Below are positions 10,601-18,797 of a stretch of DNA of 64,000 bases, in pieces. The notes beneath the pieces are model-generated. The model was not told the DNA's origin. It saw only the letters and a program-made list of their open reading frames with translations, and did no database searches. The stretch is taken from positions 1 through 64,000 of the forward strand of contig CAZEXP010000005.1 in the NCBI GenBank assembly GCA_964516845.1, written 5' to 3'. Every line of letters begins with the position of its first letter. Position 1 is the stretch's first letter. A program made the position numbers and the translations under genes. This stretch comes from JAPEKQ01 sp964516845. GTDB lineage: Bacteria > Joyebacterota > Joyebacteria > Joyebacterales > Joyebacteraceae.

Positions 10601-11679
10601 TCAACGACACGAGGTTCATGATCGTCGGGGATCCGGCGATCGTTCTGGCGACACCCACGGGGAGCGGGAGCCTCTCTTCGGATGAGGTGGACCCGATGAT
10701 GCGGCGCGACGAGGTCGAACTCGATGGAACGTGTTCCGGATCGACCGCGGACCTCGATGGCATAGCCGTCGTACGCGTGAGCGAGTCCGCCGACACCACC
10801 GGGTACACGCTGCCGTCCAACGGTCATCACGTCGACTACGCGTTGCCCGGGGACACCGTGTTCAATGGTCCCGTGACCGTCTCGAATGGTGCGTTCGACG
10901 CTCGGTTCATAGTCTCCTATGCCACGGCCGAGGGGCCCTACGGCAGGATTCGGGCATACTGCTACGACGATGGCACGGATGGCGCGATCTCAATGGAGAA
11001 CGTTGCGATCGCGGACAGCGTAGAGACGACGGACGCTGTCGGTCCCACGATCACGATCGAGTTCGCGGGCGGCGCCACCTCGGTGCTGCCGGGCGCGGAA
11101 CTGATGATGGCGATCTCGGACGAGAGCGGCATCAACACCGTGACCGGCGGCTACGGCGCCCCGATTTCGCTTGTTCTCGACGGAGGCGATTCGACAGATG
11201 TTACGGGGGCCTTCGTGTACGATGTGGGAAGCCACCAGTCGGGCACGGTCGATTTCGATCTGCCGAGCCTGTCGTTCGGGGCGCACACGATCGAACTCGC
11301 CGCGAGCGACAACATGGGCAATCGGTCGAGCGGTCAGCTCTGGTTCGAGATCGTGTCTGCTGCGGACTTCGAGGTCCGGAACGTGGCCAACTACCCGAAT
11401 CCGTTCCCGGATGGGGGAGAGACCGGGACGTGGCTGATGTTCCAGCTTCCGGGACCGGCCGACGTGCGTATCGATATCTTCACGGTCGGCGGTCGGAGGA
11501 TTCTCACACTGGATGACATTCCGGCGAGCGCCGGCGCGAATCAGGTCTACTGGGACGGGCGAGACGTCGTGGGTGACGAGCTGGCGAACGGCGTGTACCT
11601 TTTCAGGATTCACGCGGTCTCCGAGAGCTATCGCGGCGACAAGGCGGAGGCCATAGGGCGGGCTGTCATCATGCGGTAG
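7609..11679 (+). CDS. Gingipain-family C25 peptidase with C-terminal sorting domain (PorU-like)
   Basis: 1356 residues with an N-terminal signal peptide (hydrophobic run and Ala-rich cleavage region within the first 40). The N-terminal third resembles the propeptide/beta region of C25 proteins. The caspase-like domain spans about residues 650-980, with the catalytic His in NYTGHGSE (H881) and Cys in FFAASCR (C915), the C25 dyad. Near the C-terminus (about 1258-1356) is an Ig-like domain starting NYPNPFPDGG and ending with the NGVYLFRI type strand, the type IX/FlgD-like sorting domain of FCB bacteria. In Bacteroidota, PorU is a C25-family protein that acts as the type IX sortase with PorV, and the gene immediately downstream here is PorV-like. 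It could instead be a secreted cargo protease; the neighbouring porV-like gene favours PorU. Confidence 0.8.
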   Translation: MTDALRRILLSARRVVAPAALIPLAFLVSAPASAPASAAASALSPELLSSDEGGIYLRLAVGDPTISTFIVDGVEYSIVTLPGASSTGEPGMPELPCVRAVLGVPECDAVDLEVTPGVTRRTGGIRVLPAPGIFDAGEGELSRYPRVESDSYASSGIWPERPARVTAPRWLGPQRTVTVELYPCRFEPSTGELLVHETLDVVLRFRGLRSTRGEDGSPARLRPSQKRLLDTTLLNAEGARSWLRTGPLSNRRRPDDYYSTSENWIRLRVTDRGFHRVGYSDIDGVGVTASIIDPATFRVFTGGGLLLPEAFDAPRPDWMQECTIIVDDGGDGSFDAGDGVVFYALAEDGWADEYGIVDPDEPHTEHHFASENIYWLTWEDEGTSSGFSSAPLRMAQDDLQNSPTPISVDDHFARAHFERNIVIKEGRADNWYWHDMGQSEDWRYFHEQLEGVVTDSLGALRAHIDGNSSTGGVYPDHHVRFLLNDALAYDAEWDAYQPLYFESSGLSINEGYNTFAVNIPHDVPGVDDEAILIDWFEILYWQTLAPADDQIVFGSSGRTGVLEFSVDGFSTSDVTAFKVVDQYTVLTVPGVSSRQGGDRAVTVTFQDDVADTASYGVVSGDGYLTPVIELDTFVDLRTPTDDDYIIIAHDDLYDQALRLKAHRESNAGGGFDVRLVRVSDVYDEFSWGLVDATAIRDYLKFTWETAANPPTHVVLVGDGTVDPRQYSASSLRTYIPVHYTHIGGNSASPSYWPTEFWYTGFDAIYEYIPGMALGRLTANSVNELSTMLDKIIDYDTDHGAALWRNTAILAGDDEYTYDNDTEYFHAEQTERLSDEILPFAIDREKLFLMEYEKVGQFKPAARAAFLDLWNKGAVLVNYTGHGSEIVMAHESLFYFDDVTLLTNRPGLPLFFAASCRLNKFDRMTVDSLGEALAKSANGGSIVSIGSTRDSGASQNAAFNRDILGAMFGNQQADPAAVLDVGLAVQAGVALSGSYSAWLNDTRFMIVGDPAIVLATPTGSGSLSSDEVDPMMRRDEVELDGTCSGSTADLDGIAVVRVSESADTTGYTLPSNGHHVDYALPGDTVFNGPVTVSNGAFDARFIVSYATAEGPYGRIRAYCYDDGTDGAISMENVAIADSVETTDAVGPTITIEFAGGATSVLPGAELMMAISDESGINTVTGGYGAPISLVLDGGDSTDVTGAFVYDVGSHQSGTVDFDLPSLSFGAHTIELAASDNMGNRSSGQLWFEIVSAADFEVRNVANYPNPFPDGGETGTWLMFQLPGPADVRIDIFTVGGRRILTLDDIPASAGANQVYWDGRDVVGDELANGVYLFRIHAVSESYRGDKAEAIGRAVIMR

Positions 11680-11790
11680 CCGGGCGGGCGCGGATCGACC
11701 AGGTGCGACCACGGCCGCGCGGATGCGTCAAAACGAGATAGTATACTCACGGATACCATGCGAGACACCGATTGAAGGGAGAAACCGGGA

Positions 11791-12777
11791 ATGAGAAGTA
11801 CGAAGCTACTCATGGCGGTCATGGTTCTCGCGGCGATTGCGAGCGCCGCATCCGCTCAGGTCTCCATCGGCGGAGCGCAGTCTCTCTACATCCAGCCCGG
11901 GGCGCGGCCGGCCGGCATGGGGGACTGCTTCGTCGCAATCGCCGATGACGCCAGTGCCGTGTCGTGGAATCCCGCGGGTCTTGCGTGGGTCGACGGACGT
12001 GTCAATTTCACGCTCATGCACACGCAGCTTGTTCCCGACTGGGACGACGTCTACTACGAGTACGCGGCCTACGCGCAGCGCGTGGAGGGCCTCGGCACGA
12101 TCGGAGCGTCGCTCATCTATCTGACGTACGGTGAGCAGGCCGCCACCGATCCCGACAGTCCCGATGTGGTCGGTTACTTCGACAGCTACGAGATCATTCC
12201 GTCCGTCTCGTACGGGACGGAGATCAGCGAGAACCTCGCCGTCGGTCTCAATCTGAAATTCGTCTACGTCAACCTCGCGCCGGCGCAGTACACGCAGGAC
12301 CAGCAGAAGGGTTCCGGCTCGACGTTCGCGGCGGACCTTGGCGTTCTCTATCGGATGTGGGAGGATCGCCTGCGACTGGGCGCCGCCGTTCAGCACGTGG
12401 GTCCGCGGATCGCCTACATCGATGAAGAGCAGTCCGACCCGCTCCCGCGCAATCTCAAGATGGGCGTGGCGTACAAGGTCCTGTCGGATGAAATGAACGT
12501 GCTTCTCGTCACGGCCGAGTACAACAAGTCGCTCGTCATCATCGAGGACATCGCGGACCAGTCGGTCGGCGTGATCATGAATTTCGGAGCCGAGTACCGG
12601 TACTACGACCTCTTCGGTCTGAGGGGTGGATACGTCCACGATGAGGACGGAGAGGTGAAGGGTTTTGCCTTCGGGATGGGCCTGAAGTACCACAATTGGG
12701 CGTTCGACGTGGCGAACGTGCCGCAGGCCGAGGGCCTCAAGCGGCCGTTCCGATTCTCTCTGAGCGCTACGTTCTAG
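11791..12777 (+). CDS. PorV/PorQ-family outer-membrane protein
   Basis: 328 residues with a clear signal peptide cut near ASAQ. Just after it comes the family hallmark GARPAGMGDCFVAIADDAS followed by SWNPAGLAW, shared by PorV, PorQ and related FadL-like 14-stranded barrels. The protein ends in an aromatic strand (FSLSATF). In type IX secretion PorV shuttles cargo from the translocon to the sortase PorU. Its position directly after a PorU-like gene supports that role. ATG 11791 has GGGAG upstream; a TATACT element at 11742-11747 may be a -10 box without a good -35. Confidence 0.82.
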   Translation: MRSTKLLMAVMVLAAIASAASAQVSIGGAQSLYIQPGARPAGMGDCFVAIADDASAVSWNPAGLAWVDGRVNFTLMHTQLVPDWDDVYYEYAAYAQRVEGLGTIGASLIYLTYGEQAATDPDSPDVVGYFDSYEIIPSVSYGTEISENLAVGLNLKFVYVNLAPAQYTQDQQKGSGSTFAADLGVLYRMWEDRLRLGAAVQHVGPRIAYIDEEQSDPLPRNLKMGVAYKVLSDEMNVLLVTAEYNKSLVIIEDIADQSVGVIMNFGAEYRYYDLFGLRGGYVHDEDGEVKGFAFGMGLKYHNWAFDVANVPQAEGLKRPFRFSLSATF

Positions 12778-12874
12778 ATCGCCATCGAGACTTCGCGCTG
12801 GTGGAGGCGGACCGTCCGGCGGGCGGGCCGTTCGCCAGCGCTTCTCACAGGCGGATGACCGCAGGTGGCCGAGC

Positions 12875-15800
12875 GTGGCTGTGGCCGGGCACAACGGGGG
12901 GATGGTGACGAGGTTGAACACGCGAGCGAAAGCGCTGAGGACCCTGCTGGTGATCGTAGCCGTCGCGCTCATGCTTCCGGTGGTCGCTTCCGCGGCGTCG
13001 ACACTTCTTTGCACCAAGGACACCGAGCGGCCGCTCGAGGAGCTGCAGGCGGTCAACGCGAAGTACTTCCCGAGTCAGCCCGCGCGTGTGAGCGCCATCG
13101 AACTGGCGCGGCAGCGGGGGCGCGGGGACGGCGAGCGGACGACGCTTCGGTTCCTGGCGCTCCGTGTCGAGTTCCAGCCTGACGACGATCCCCTGAGCAC
13201 GGGCGACGGGACGTTCAACTACTCGCCATGGGATGGCTCGACGTTCGATGGACCGCCGCACGACCGCGAGTACTTTGAGCTTCACATGACAGCGGCCAAG
13301 AGCTACTTCGAGTCGGTCTCGCACGGCGAGGTCGAGATCGAGTTCACGGTGGCTCCCGCCGACTCGCACGCGGCGTACGTGCTCCCGTATGAGATGGGCT
13401 ACTATCACGATTACTCGGACGCGCAGGTCTGGTACGTCTCACAGGTCGAAGCGTTCACGCGGGACGCCTTCGCGGCGGCCGACACGACCGACTCGATCGA
13501 CTTCTCGGAATACGACGGCTACGTCATCTTCTTCGCGGGCTCGGACTGGCAGAGCGACATCTACTACGATACGCCGTACGACCTGCCGGCGGCTCACATC
13601 ACACTTGGGGAGCCGATCGTGGTCAACGACGGCGCGCACGAGATCTGGAACGCGTCGCTGATGCCCGAGACCTCGAGCCAGGACGGTCTCACGGCGGTTC
13701 TCAACGGGACGCTGGTCCACGAGATGGGTCACGGCATCGGTCTTCCCGACCTCTACAACACATCGAATTTCTTTCCATCGATCGGCTACTGGGGCATCAT
13801 GGACTCCGGCGGCCGCATCGGCATGAACACGCCCTGGGGGTACGCGTACGGTCTGATCCCGGTGCCGCCGTGCGCCTGGTCGCTCGAGTACCTCGGGTGG
13901 ACGGACCCCGTGGTCATCATTGAGGACTCCGAGAACCTCGAGGTCAAGGCCTCTGTCCTGAGGGGCGGCGGATACCGGACGTTCAAGATCCCGATCACGA
14001 GCACCGAGTACTACCTCGTTGAGAACCGGATGGACGACATCGGCAAGGACGGGCTCGTCGCCATCGAACAGGAACGGGGCGTCGTGCTCGGTCCGGTCGA
14101 CCCCGACTGTCAGCAGCAGATATGTCCCGTCAACAACGAGTACGACTTTCTGCTCCCGGGCCCCGGGATGCTCATCTATCACATTGACGACACTCGCGTG
14201 ATTCCCGGACTGATGCCGTACGACGCGGTGAACTACGACCGCAACCGGAGGGGCGTCGCGGTCGAGGAGGCCGACGGCATTGAGGACCTCGGCGATGTCG
14301 GCAGTTTCTACTGGACGGGCAGCAGGTTTGATCCGTTCTTCGCGTCGAACAACGATTCGTTCTCGTACGACACGTTTCCATCGACCGACGACAATCTCGG
14401 CGCCAGGAGCTACATCTCGATCACGGGCATCTCGGAACCGGACTCCATCATGACGATGGACGTCCGATTCAACCGCTGGAAGGACGGCTGGCCGATCCAG
14501 TTCGAGGGGGAGACGGCGGGGATCGCTCCGCGCGTTGCAGACCTCGATGGCGACGGCGACATGGAGGTCGTGCTCGCCACGACCGACGGCCTTGTCTATG
14601 CGTTCCATCACGACGGCTCGGCGGTGCTTCCAGACTGCGCCGGCCCGTCCGGCTTCATCGCGATCGCAGGCGGTGACATATCGCAGACTCCGGCGCTCGC
14701 GGACCTTGACGGAGACGGCCAGCTCGAGGTCGTGGTCGTTTCGGACGACGGCATGCTGCACGCGTGGCACGCGGTCGACAATGACGGGAACGGTCACGCC
14801 GACCCGGTCTCGGACCACTTCCCGGTCGAGATCGGCGGACCGGCGAGCGCCCCCCCGGTCGTGGCGGATCTTGACGAGGGCTTCGGTCTTGAGATCGCGG
14901 CGACCTCCCGGGGCGGCGATCTCGTCGTCGTGGATCAGGTCGGGCGCCCGGTCGGGACTTCGCCGTATTCGTTCGGCGCGCTCGTGCTCGACGACGTGAC
15001 GATGGCGGCCGGAGACCTGGACGCCGACGCCGAACTGGAACTCGTGTTGTCGACGACGAACAGGGGATGGGTCATCGCGCTCAATGCGGACGGAACACCG
15101 CTTCCGGGCTGGCCCGTCGAGGTCGAAGGTTGGGAGCGCGAGGCTGTTGGCGTGCTCCTCGGCGATCTGGACCGCGGACGTGACGGACGACTCGACGTGA
15201 TCGCCGTCGGTTCGGACGGACGCGCGTTTGCGTGGGATCGTCGCGGCGAGGAACTCGCGGGGTGGCCTGTCGATCTCGGTGAAGAGGTCGTGGGGCGGTC
15301 CTCTCTGGGTGATCTCGACGGCGATGGTTTCCTCGAGCTTGTCGTTCCGGTCGGCTCGACGCAGGTTCGCGGCATCCGGGCGAACGGCACGGCGGTCGAG
15401 AACTGGCCATTGAGTTTCTCATCGGGTGACAGCACCCGCAGCTCCTCAGCCTCGCCCCTGGTCGGGGATATCGATGGTGACGGTGGGATCGACGTGGTCA
15501 TGAGCGGCCCCGGAGGCGGCGTCTACGCGTGGGACGGTCTCACCGGCGACGTACTGCCGGGATGGCCGCTCTCGTCGGATGTCGCGCTCGGCACGCCGTG
15601 GATCGGGGACGCGGAGGGCGACGGAGAGATTGACCTCCTGATTGCGGGTCGCAGCGGTCGCGCGCTCTTCTACCGCCTGCCGTACGATGCGTCTCCGGGC
15701 GCAATCGTCTGGCCGACGGAGGCAGGGAATCCGGCGGGGACCGGTTGTTTCGCGGACTCGCTCCTCGGCGAGGAGTTCGAGGAGACGCCTACGCTCATGG

Positions 15801-16102
15801 TGCAGGATCGCACGTACTGCTATCCGAACCCGGCGCGCGAGGAGGACATCACGATCAGGGTCTATCTCGAGGAGTCGATGGACATCCTCGTGGAGATCAT
15901 GGACGTCACGGGTCAGATCGTTGAGACGCTCCGTGCCGACGGTGTTCCAACGGCCAACGAGCTGGTCTGGGAGACCGACGGCGTGGCGAGCGGTCTCTAT
16001 CTGGTCCGAGTCGAGGTCGGGTTCGAGATGATCGATGTGTTCGGCGGCGGCATGGCCGGGCGCATTGAGGAGAAGCTGATGAAGGTCGCCCTGATTCGAT
16101 AG
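12875..16102 (+). CDS. Secreted M6-family metalloprotease with FG-GAP repeats and C-terminal sorting domain
   Basis: 1075 residues. The N-terminus has a signal peptide (LRTLLVIVAVALMLPVVASA); the start may be GTG 12875 or ATG 12902, neither with an ideal Shine-Dalgarno. The zinc-binding motif HEMGH (H282, E283, H286), followed by GIGLPDLY, identifies an immune-inhibitor-A-like M6 peptidase. Residues ~550-930 hold five to six FG-GAP/VCBS-type repeats with DLDGDGDMEVVL-like calcium loops, a likely beta-propeller for binding. The last ~95 residues form a YPNP-type sorting domain (CYPNPAREE, GLYLVRVEV). This is a probable cargo of the adjacent PorU/PorV-like pair. Confidence 0.88.
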   Translation: MAVAGHNGGMVTRLNTRAKALRTLLVIVAVALMLPVVASAASTLLCTKDTERPLEELQAVNAKYFPSQPARVSAIELARQRGRGDGERTTLRFLALRVEFQPDDDPLSTGDGTFNYSPWDGSTFDGPPHDREYFELHMTAAKSYFESVSHGEVEIEFTVAPADSHAAYVLPYEMGYYHDYSDAQVWYVSQVEAFTRDAFAAADTTDSIDFSEYDGYVIFFAGSDWQSDIYYDTPYDLPAAHITLGEPIVVNDGAHEIWNASLMPETSSQDGLTAVLNGTLVHEMGHGIGLPDLYNTSNFFPSIGYWGIMDSGGRIGMNTPWGYAYGLIPVPPCAWSLEYLGWTDPVVIIEDSENLEVKASVLRGGGYRTFKIPITSTEYYLVENRMDDIGKDGLVAIEQERGVVLGPVDPDCQQQICPVNNEYDFLLPGPGMLIYHIDDTRVIPGLMPYDAVNYDRNRRGVAVEEADGIEDLGDVGSFYWTGSRFDPFFASNNDSFSYDTFPSTDDNLGARSYISITGISEPDSIMTMDVRFNRWKDGWPIQFEGETAGIAPRVADLDGDGDMEVVLATTDGLVYAFHHDGSAVLPDCAGPSGFIAIAGGDISQTPALADLDGDGQLEVVVVSDDGMLHAWHAVDNDGNGHADPVSDHFPVEIGGPASAPPVVADLDEGFGLEIAATSRGGDLVVVDQVGRPVGTSPYSFGALVLDDVTMAAGDLDADAELELVLSTTNRGWVIALNADGTPLPGWPVEVEGWEREAVGVLLGDLDRGRDGRLDVIAVGSDGRAFAWDRRGEELAGWPVDLGEEVVGRSSLGDLDGDGFLELVVPVGSTQVRGIRANGTAVENWPLSFSSGDSTRSSSASPLVGDIDGDGGIDVVMSGPGGGVYAWDGLTGDVLPGWPLSSDVALGTPWIGDAEGDGEIDLLIAGRSGRALFYRLPYDASPGAIVWPTEAGNPAGTGCFADSLLGEEFEETPTLMVQDRTYCYPNPAREEDITIRVYLEESMDILVEIMDVTGQIVETLRADGVPTANELVWETDGVASGLYLVRVEVGFEMIDVFGGGMAGRIEEKLMKVALIR

Positions 16103-16162
16103 GTCCAAGCCGACGGAACGTCGGCCGTGATCCGGTCGCCGTGCGGCTTTGCGGGAGACGTG

Positions 16163-16951
16163 ATGAGACTTCTGGCAGCGTTCATGATCACACTGATAGC
16201 GGTGCCCGCGCTCTGCGCGGGGCCGACTGCTGTGACCGCACGCGTGATGCCCGAGGATCTCGTGCTCATCTCGTCGCTCGGCTTCGCTGAGGAGCTTCTC
16301 GAGACGGACGCGGAGAACGGGGGAGCCTCCGGCGGCACGAGGACGTCGCACGACCCGCCGAAGATGATGCTCCTGTCTCTGGCCGTGCCCGGCGCCGGCC
16401 AGATCGTGCAAGGGGAGAAGCGCGGCTACATCTACCTCCTGCTCGAGGCGGCCATGTGGGGCGGCTTCTACTACCTGGACAAGCAGGGTCTCGACGAGCG
16501 GGGTGATTACGAGGACTTCGTCATCGACAACTGGAATCTGGCCGCGTACCAGGATTTCTTCAATGAGAACTGCCTGGAAGACCCGCAGGACTACGCCAAC
16601 GGCTGCCGGCCGCTGGCGCCGGAGGGCTCGCAGGAGTTCTACGAGGACGTCGGCAAATACGATGTCTACTGGCCGTGGTGGAGCGGGGACGGCTCGCCGA
16701 ACGACGTCACCGCCGAGGACATGGCGCTCAGGGACGAATACTGGGGGATGCGCAAGGACAGCAACTCGCATCTGAGGGAGGCGCGCTACTTCATGATGGC
16801 CGCGCTGCTCAACCACGTTGTGAGCGCTCTTGATTCGTTCTTCATCGCCAGGGCGCCCGCGGAAGCGGAGCCGCCGGCCGACCTGGGTCTTGAGTTCGGC
16901 GTGCCCGATGGACCGATCGGGCTGACCTGTGCACTCGTTGCGAGGTACTGA
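16163..16951 (+). CDS. DUF5683-like membrane protein (first of a tandem pair)
   Basis: 262 residues. ATG at 16163 follows GGGAG and opens a signal peptide (MRLLAAFMITLIAVPALCAG). A central segment LLSLAVPGAGQIVQGEKRGYIY followed by a hydrophobic stretch is the hallmark of DUF5683-type envelope proteins (AxPGxGQ motif). Then comes an acidic, aromatic-rich region with many Tyr/Asp residues and a second hydrophobic segment (YFMMAALLNHVVSALDSFF). The next gene has the same order of elements, so the two look like tandem paralogues. Function is unknown; both lie between a probable secreted protease and the other envelope genes of the cluster. Confidence 0.65.
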   Translation: MRLLAAFMITLIAVPALCAGPTAVTARVMPEDLVLISSLGFAEELLETDAENGGASGGTRTSHDPPKMMLLSLAVPGAGQIVQGEKRGYIYLLLEAAMWGGFYYLDKQGLDERGDYEDFVIDNWNLAAYQDFFNENCLEDPQDYANGCRPLAPEGSQEFYEDVGKYDVYWPWWSGDGSPNDVTAEDMALRDEYWGMRKDSNSHLREARYFMMAALLNHVVSALDSFFIARAPAEAEPPADLGLEFGVPDGPIGLTCALVARY

Positions 16952-16961
16952 GGAGCTGCAG

Positions 16962-17789
16962 ATGAGTCGATGCTTCGTGCCCCTTTGTGTGATCCTGATA
17001 CTGGTCTCGACGCAGGCCGCTCTCGCCGAATCGTATTTTCCGTCCGGCGCGTCCGGTGGCCTCGCCAGGCAGGGGCTCTCGCTCCGAGCCGACGACCCGA
17101 TCTCCGATCTGGCTCCGGAACAGCAGCCGAAGGAGCCCGTTCACGCAGCCGGCGGGCGTGAGGAGAAGAACCCGCTCGTCGCAATGCTCATGTCATTCGC
17201 CGTTCCCGGGTGGGGGGAGTTCTACACGGGGCACGACGGCCGCGGACGCGCGTTCATGGCGGCCGAGGGTGCGATCTGGATCGGGTACGCCTCGTACAGC
17301 GTGCAGGAGCGGATGCGGGTCGACGACTATGAGGAGTACGTCTCGGTCTACCTGGACGTGGAGCAGGGCGCGGACCACACGTACTATGAGGATATTGCGG
17401 ACTACATGCGCAGCGAGGGGTCCGACAGCTACAACGAAGACATCCGGAGCGAGGCGAGGAGCCTGTTTCCGGACGACCTCGACGCGCAGGAGCGCTACTT
17501 CGCGGAGCACGGTTACTTCGGCGGCGACGGATGGGACTGGGGAGATCGTGACCGGCTCGAGGAGTACCGCGAGCTTCGGCACGGGGCGTCGGTGTCATCA
17601 CGCAACGCCTTCTACATGACCGGGCTTGCCGTGCTCAACAGGGCGCTCTCGGGTATCGACGCCGCGTGGATGGCGAGACGCCACAACGCCGGTCAGAGCG
17701 GGACCCCGGCGGTGAGGCTCTCGGTCGCACCGGTGCCGGATGAGAACGGGCTGTGCGGCAGCCGCACGACGCTCGAGTTCTCCTTCTGA
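16962..17789 (+). CDS. DUF5683-like membrane protein (second of a tandem pair)
   Basis: 275 residues starting at ATG 16962, 10 bases after the previous stop. Signal peptide (LCVILILVSTQAALAES), then a ~60-residue linker, then MLMSFAVPGWGEFYTGHDG with a hydrophobic segment, matching the AVPGAGQ element of the preceding protein. An acidic stretch (DDYEEYVSVYLDVEQGAD) and a C-terminal hydrophobic segment ending FYMTGLAVLNRALSGIDAAW mirror its neighbour. The C-terminus (TLEFSF) ends with Phe. Probably a diverged duplicate; the role is unknown. Confidence 0.62.
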   Translation: MSRCFVPLCVILILVSTQAALAESYFPSGASGGLARQGLSLRADDPISDLAPEQQPKEPVHAAGGREEKNPLVAMLMSFAVPGWGEFYTGHDGRGRAFMAAEGAIWIGYASYSVQERMRVDDYEEYVSVYLDVEQGADHTYYEDIADYMRSEGSDSYNEDIRSEARSLFPDDLDAQERYFAEHGYFGGDGWDWGDRDRLEEYRELRHGASVSSRNAFYMTGLAVLNRALSGIDAAWMARRHNAGQSGTPAVRLSVAPVPDENGLCGSRTTLEFSF

Positions 17790-17843
17790 CAACGCGGCGG
17801 GGTTTCTCCCGCCGCGCAGCATCCCCCTTTCGCGGAGCACGCC

Positions 17844-18797
17844 ATGATGCTCGCACTGTTCCCGCCGCAGGCGACGCGACGGACGTCCATGAGGCGTTGT
17901 CTCGATCTCGTGTTCATCGCGGTCATCACTTCACTTGTTCTTCCACTTGCCGCGGCCGGCTCGGTGATCGCACTCGATCTCGTTGGGGAGATCGGTGGCG
18001 ACGCATGGGACGTGGATGGTCCGACGGCGCTGGCCGTTGACCACCGGGGACGTCTGTACGTCGTCGACAGCGGTCACCATCGCGTGCTCGTGGTCGAGCC
18101 GGATGGCTCGATCGTCCGGGAGCTCGGCGGGTACGGGTGGGAAGAGGACAGCCTCGATCGTCCGCTCGACGTGGTCGTCGACCGCGGCCTGGCGACGTAT
18201 GTCCTCGACGCGGGGAACCGGCGCGTCGTCGAGTACGATGCCGAGGGGAACTACCTCGGGGTTGTGCTCGACGAGGAACAGGTTGGGAACCCGGTCGGTC
18301 TGGAACTCGGTTCGGCCGGCGAACTCTATGTCACTGACGCCGACGCGCAGATCGTCCGGGTCCACTCGCAGTTCGGGGAGCCGCTTGACCCGATAGGCAG
18401 CTTCGGCGGGGAGGGTGGCGGTCTCGTCGGTCCGACGCGCGTCGCCATGGGGCCGTCGCGCGTGCTGGCGATTGCCGACCCCGCGGCCGCCGTCGTCCTG
18501 CTCTACGACGAGTTCGGTTCGCCTCTTGCCCGGCTCTCGGGCACCGGGGAATTCACGCCATACGACATCATCTTCGATCCGCGCGGCAATCTCATCGTCG
18601 CGGACCCGCGCAACGGCACGGTCCTGGCGTTCGATTGCGCCGACGGCTCGGTCACCGCGGTCGCCGGTCGGGACCAGATGGGGTCTTCGGCTCTGCCTTC
18701 CGGGCTGGCGATCGATCGGACGGGGAGGCTTCTTGTCCTGGACGGAACCTCGGGTTGCGTGTTCATCTTCGCGCTCGAGTACGACACAAAGCACTAG
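17844..18797 (+). CDS. Exported NHL-repeat (six-bladed propeller) protein
   Basis: 317 residues with a signal peptide (LDLVFIAVITSLVLPLAAAG). The rest is a run of NHL-type units with the pattern GPTALAVDHRGRLYVVDSGH, RVVEYDAEGNYLG and GELYVTDADAQIVRV, enough for a six-bladed propeller. ATG 17844 has GGAG 5-8 bases upstream; ATG 17889 is a possible alternative with no visible ribosome site. NHL propellers are binding platforms, and none of the residues suggests an enzyme. It sits between the DUF5683-like pair and a large envelope protein whose start apparently lies inside this gene. Confidence 0.75.
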   Translation: MMLALFPPQATRRTSMRRCLDLVFIAVITSLVLPLAAAGSVIALDLVGEIGGDAWDVDGPTALAVDHRGRLYVVDSGHHRVLVVEPDGSIVRELGGYGWEEDSLDRPLDVVVDRGLATYVLDAGNRRVVEYDAEGNYLGVVLDEEQVGNPVGLELGSAGELYVTDADAQIVRVHSQFGEPLDPIGSFGGEGGGLVGPTRVAMGPSRVLAIADPAAAVVLLYDEFGSPLARLSGTGEFTPYDIIFDPRGNLIVADPRNGTVLAFDCADGSVTAVAGRDQMGSSALPSGLAIDRTGRLLVLDGTSGCVFIFALEYDTKH

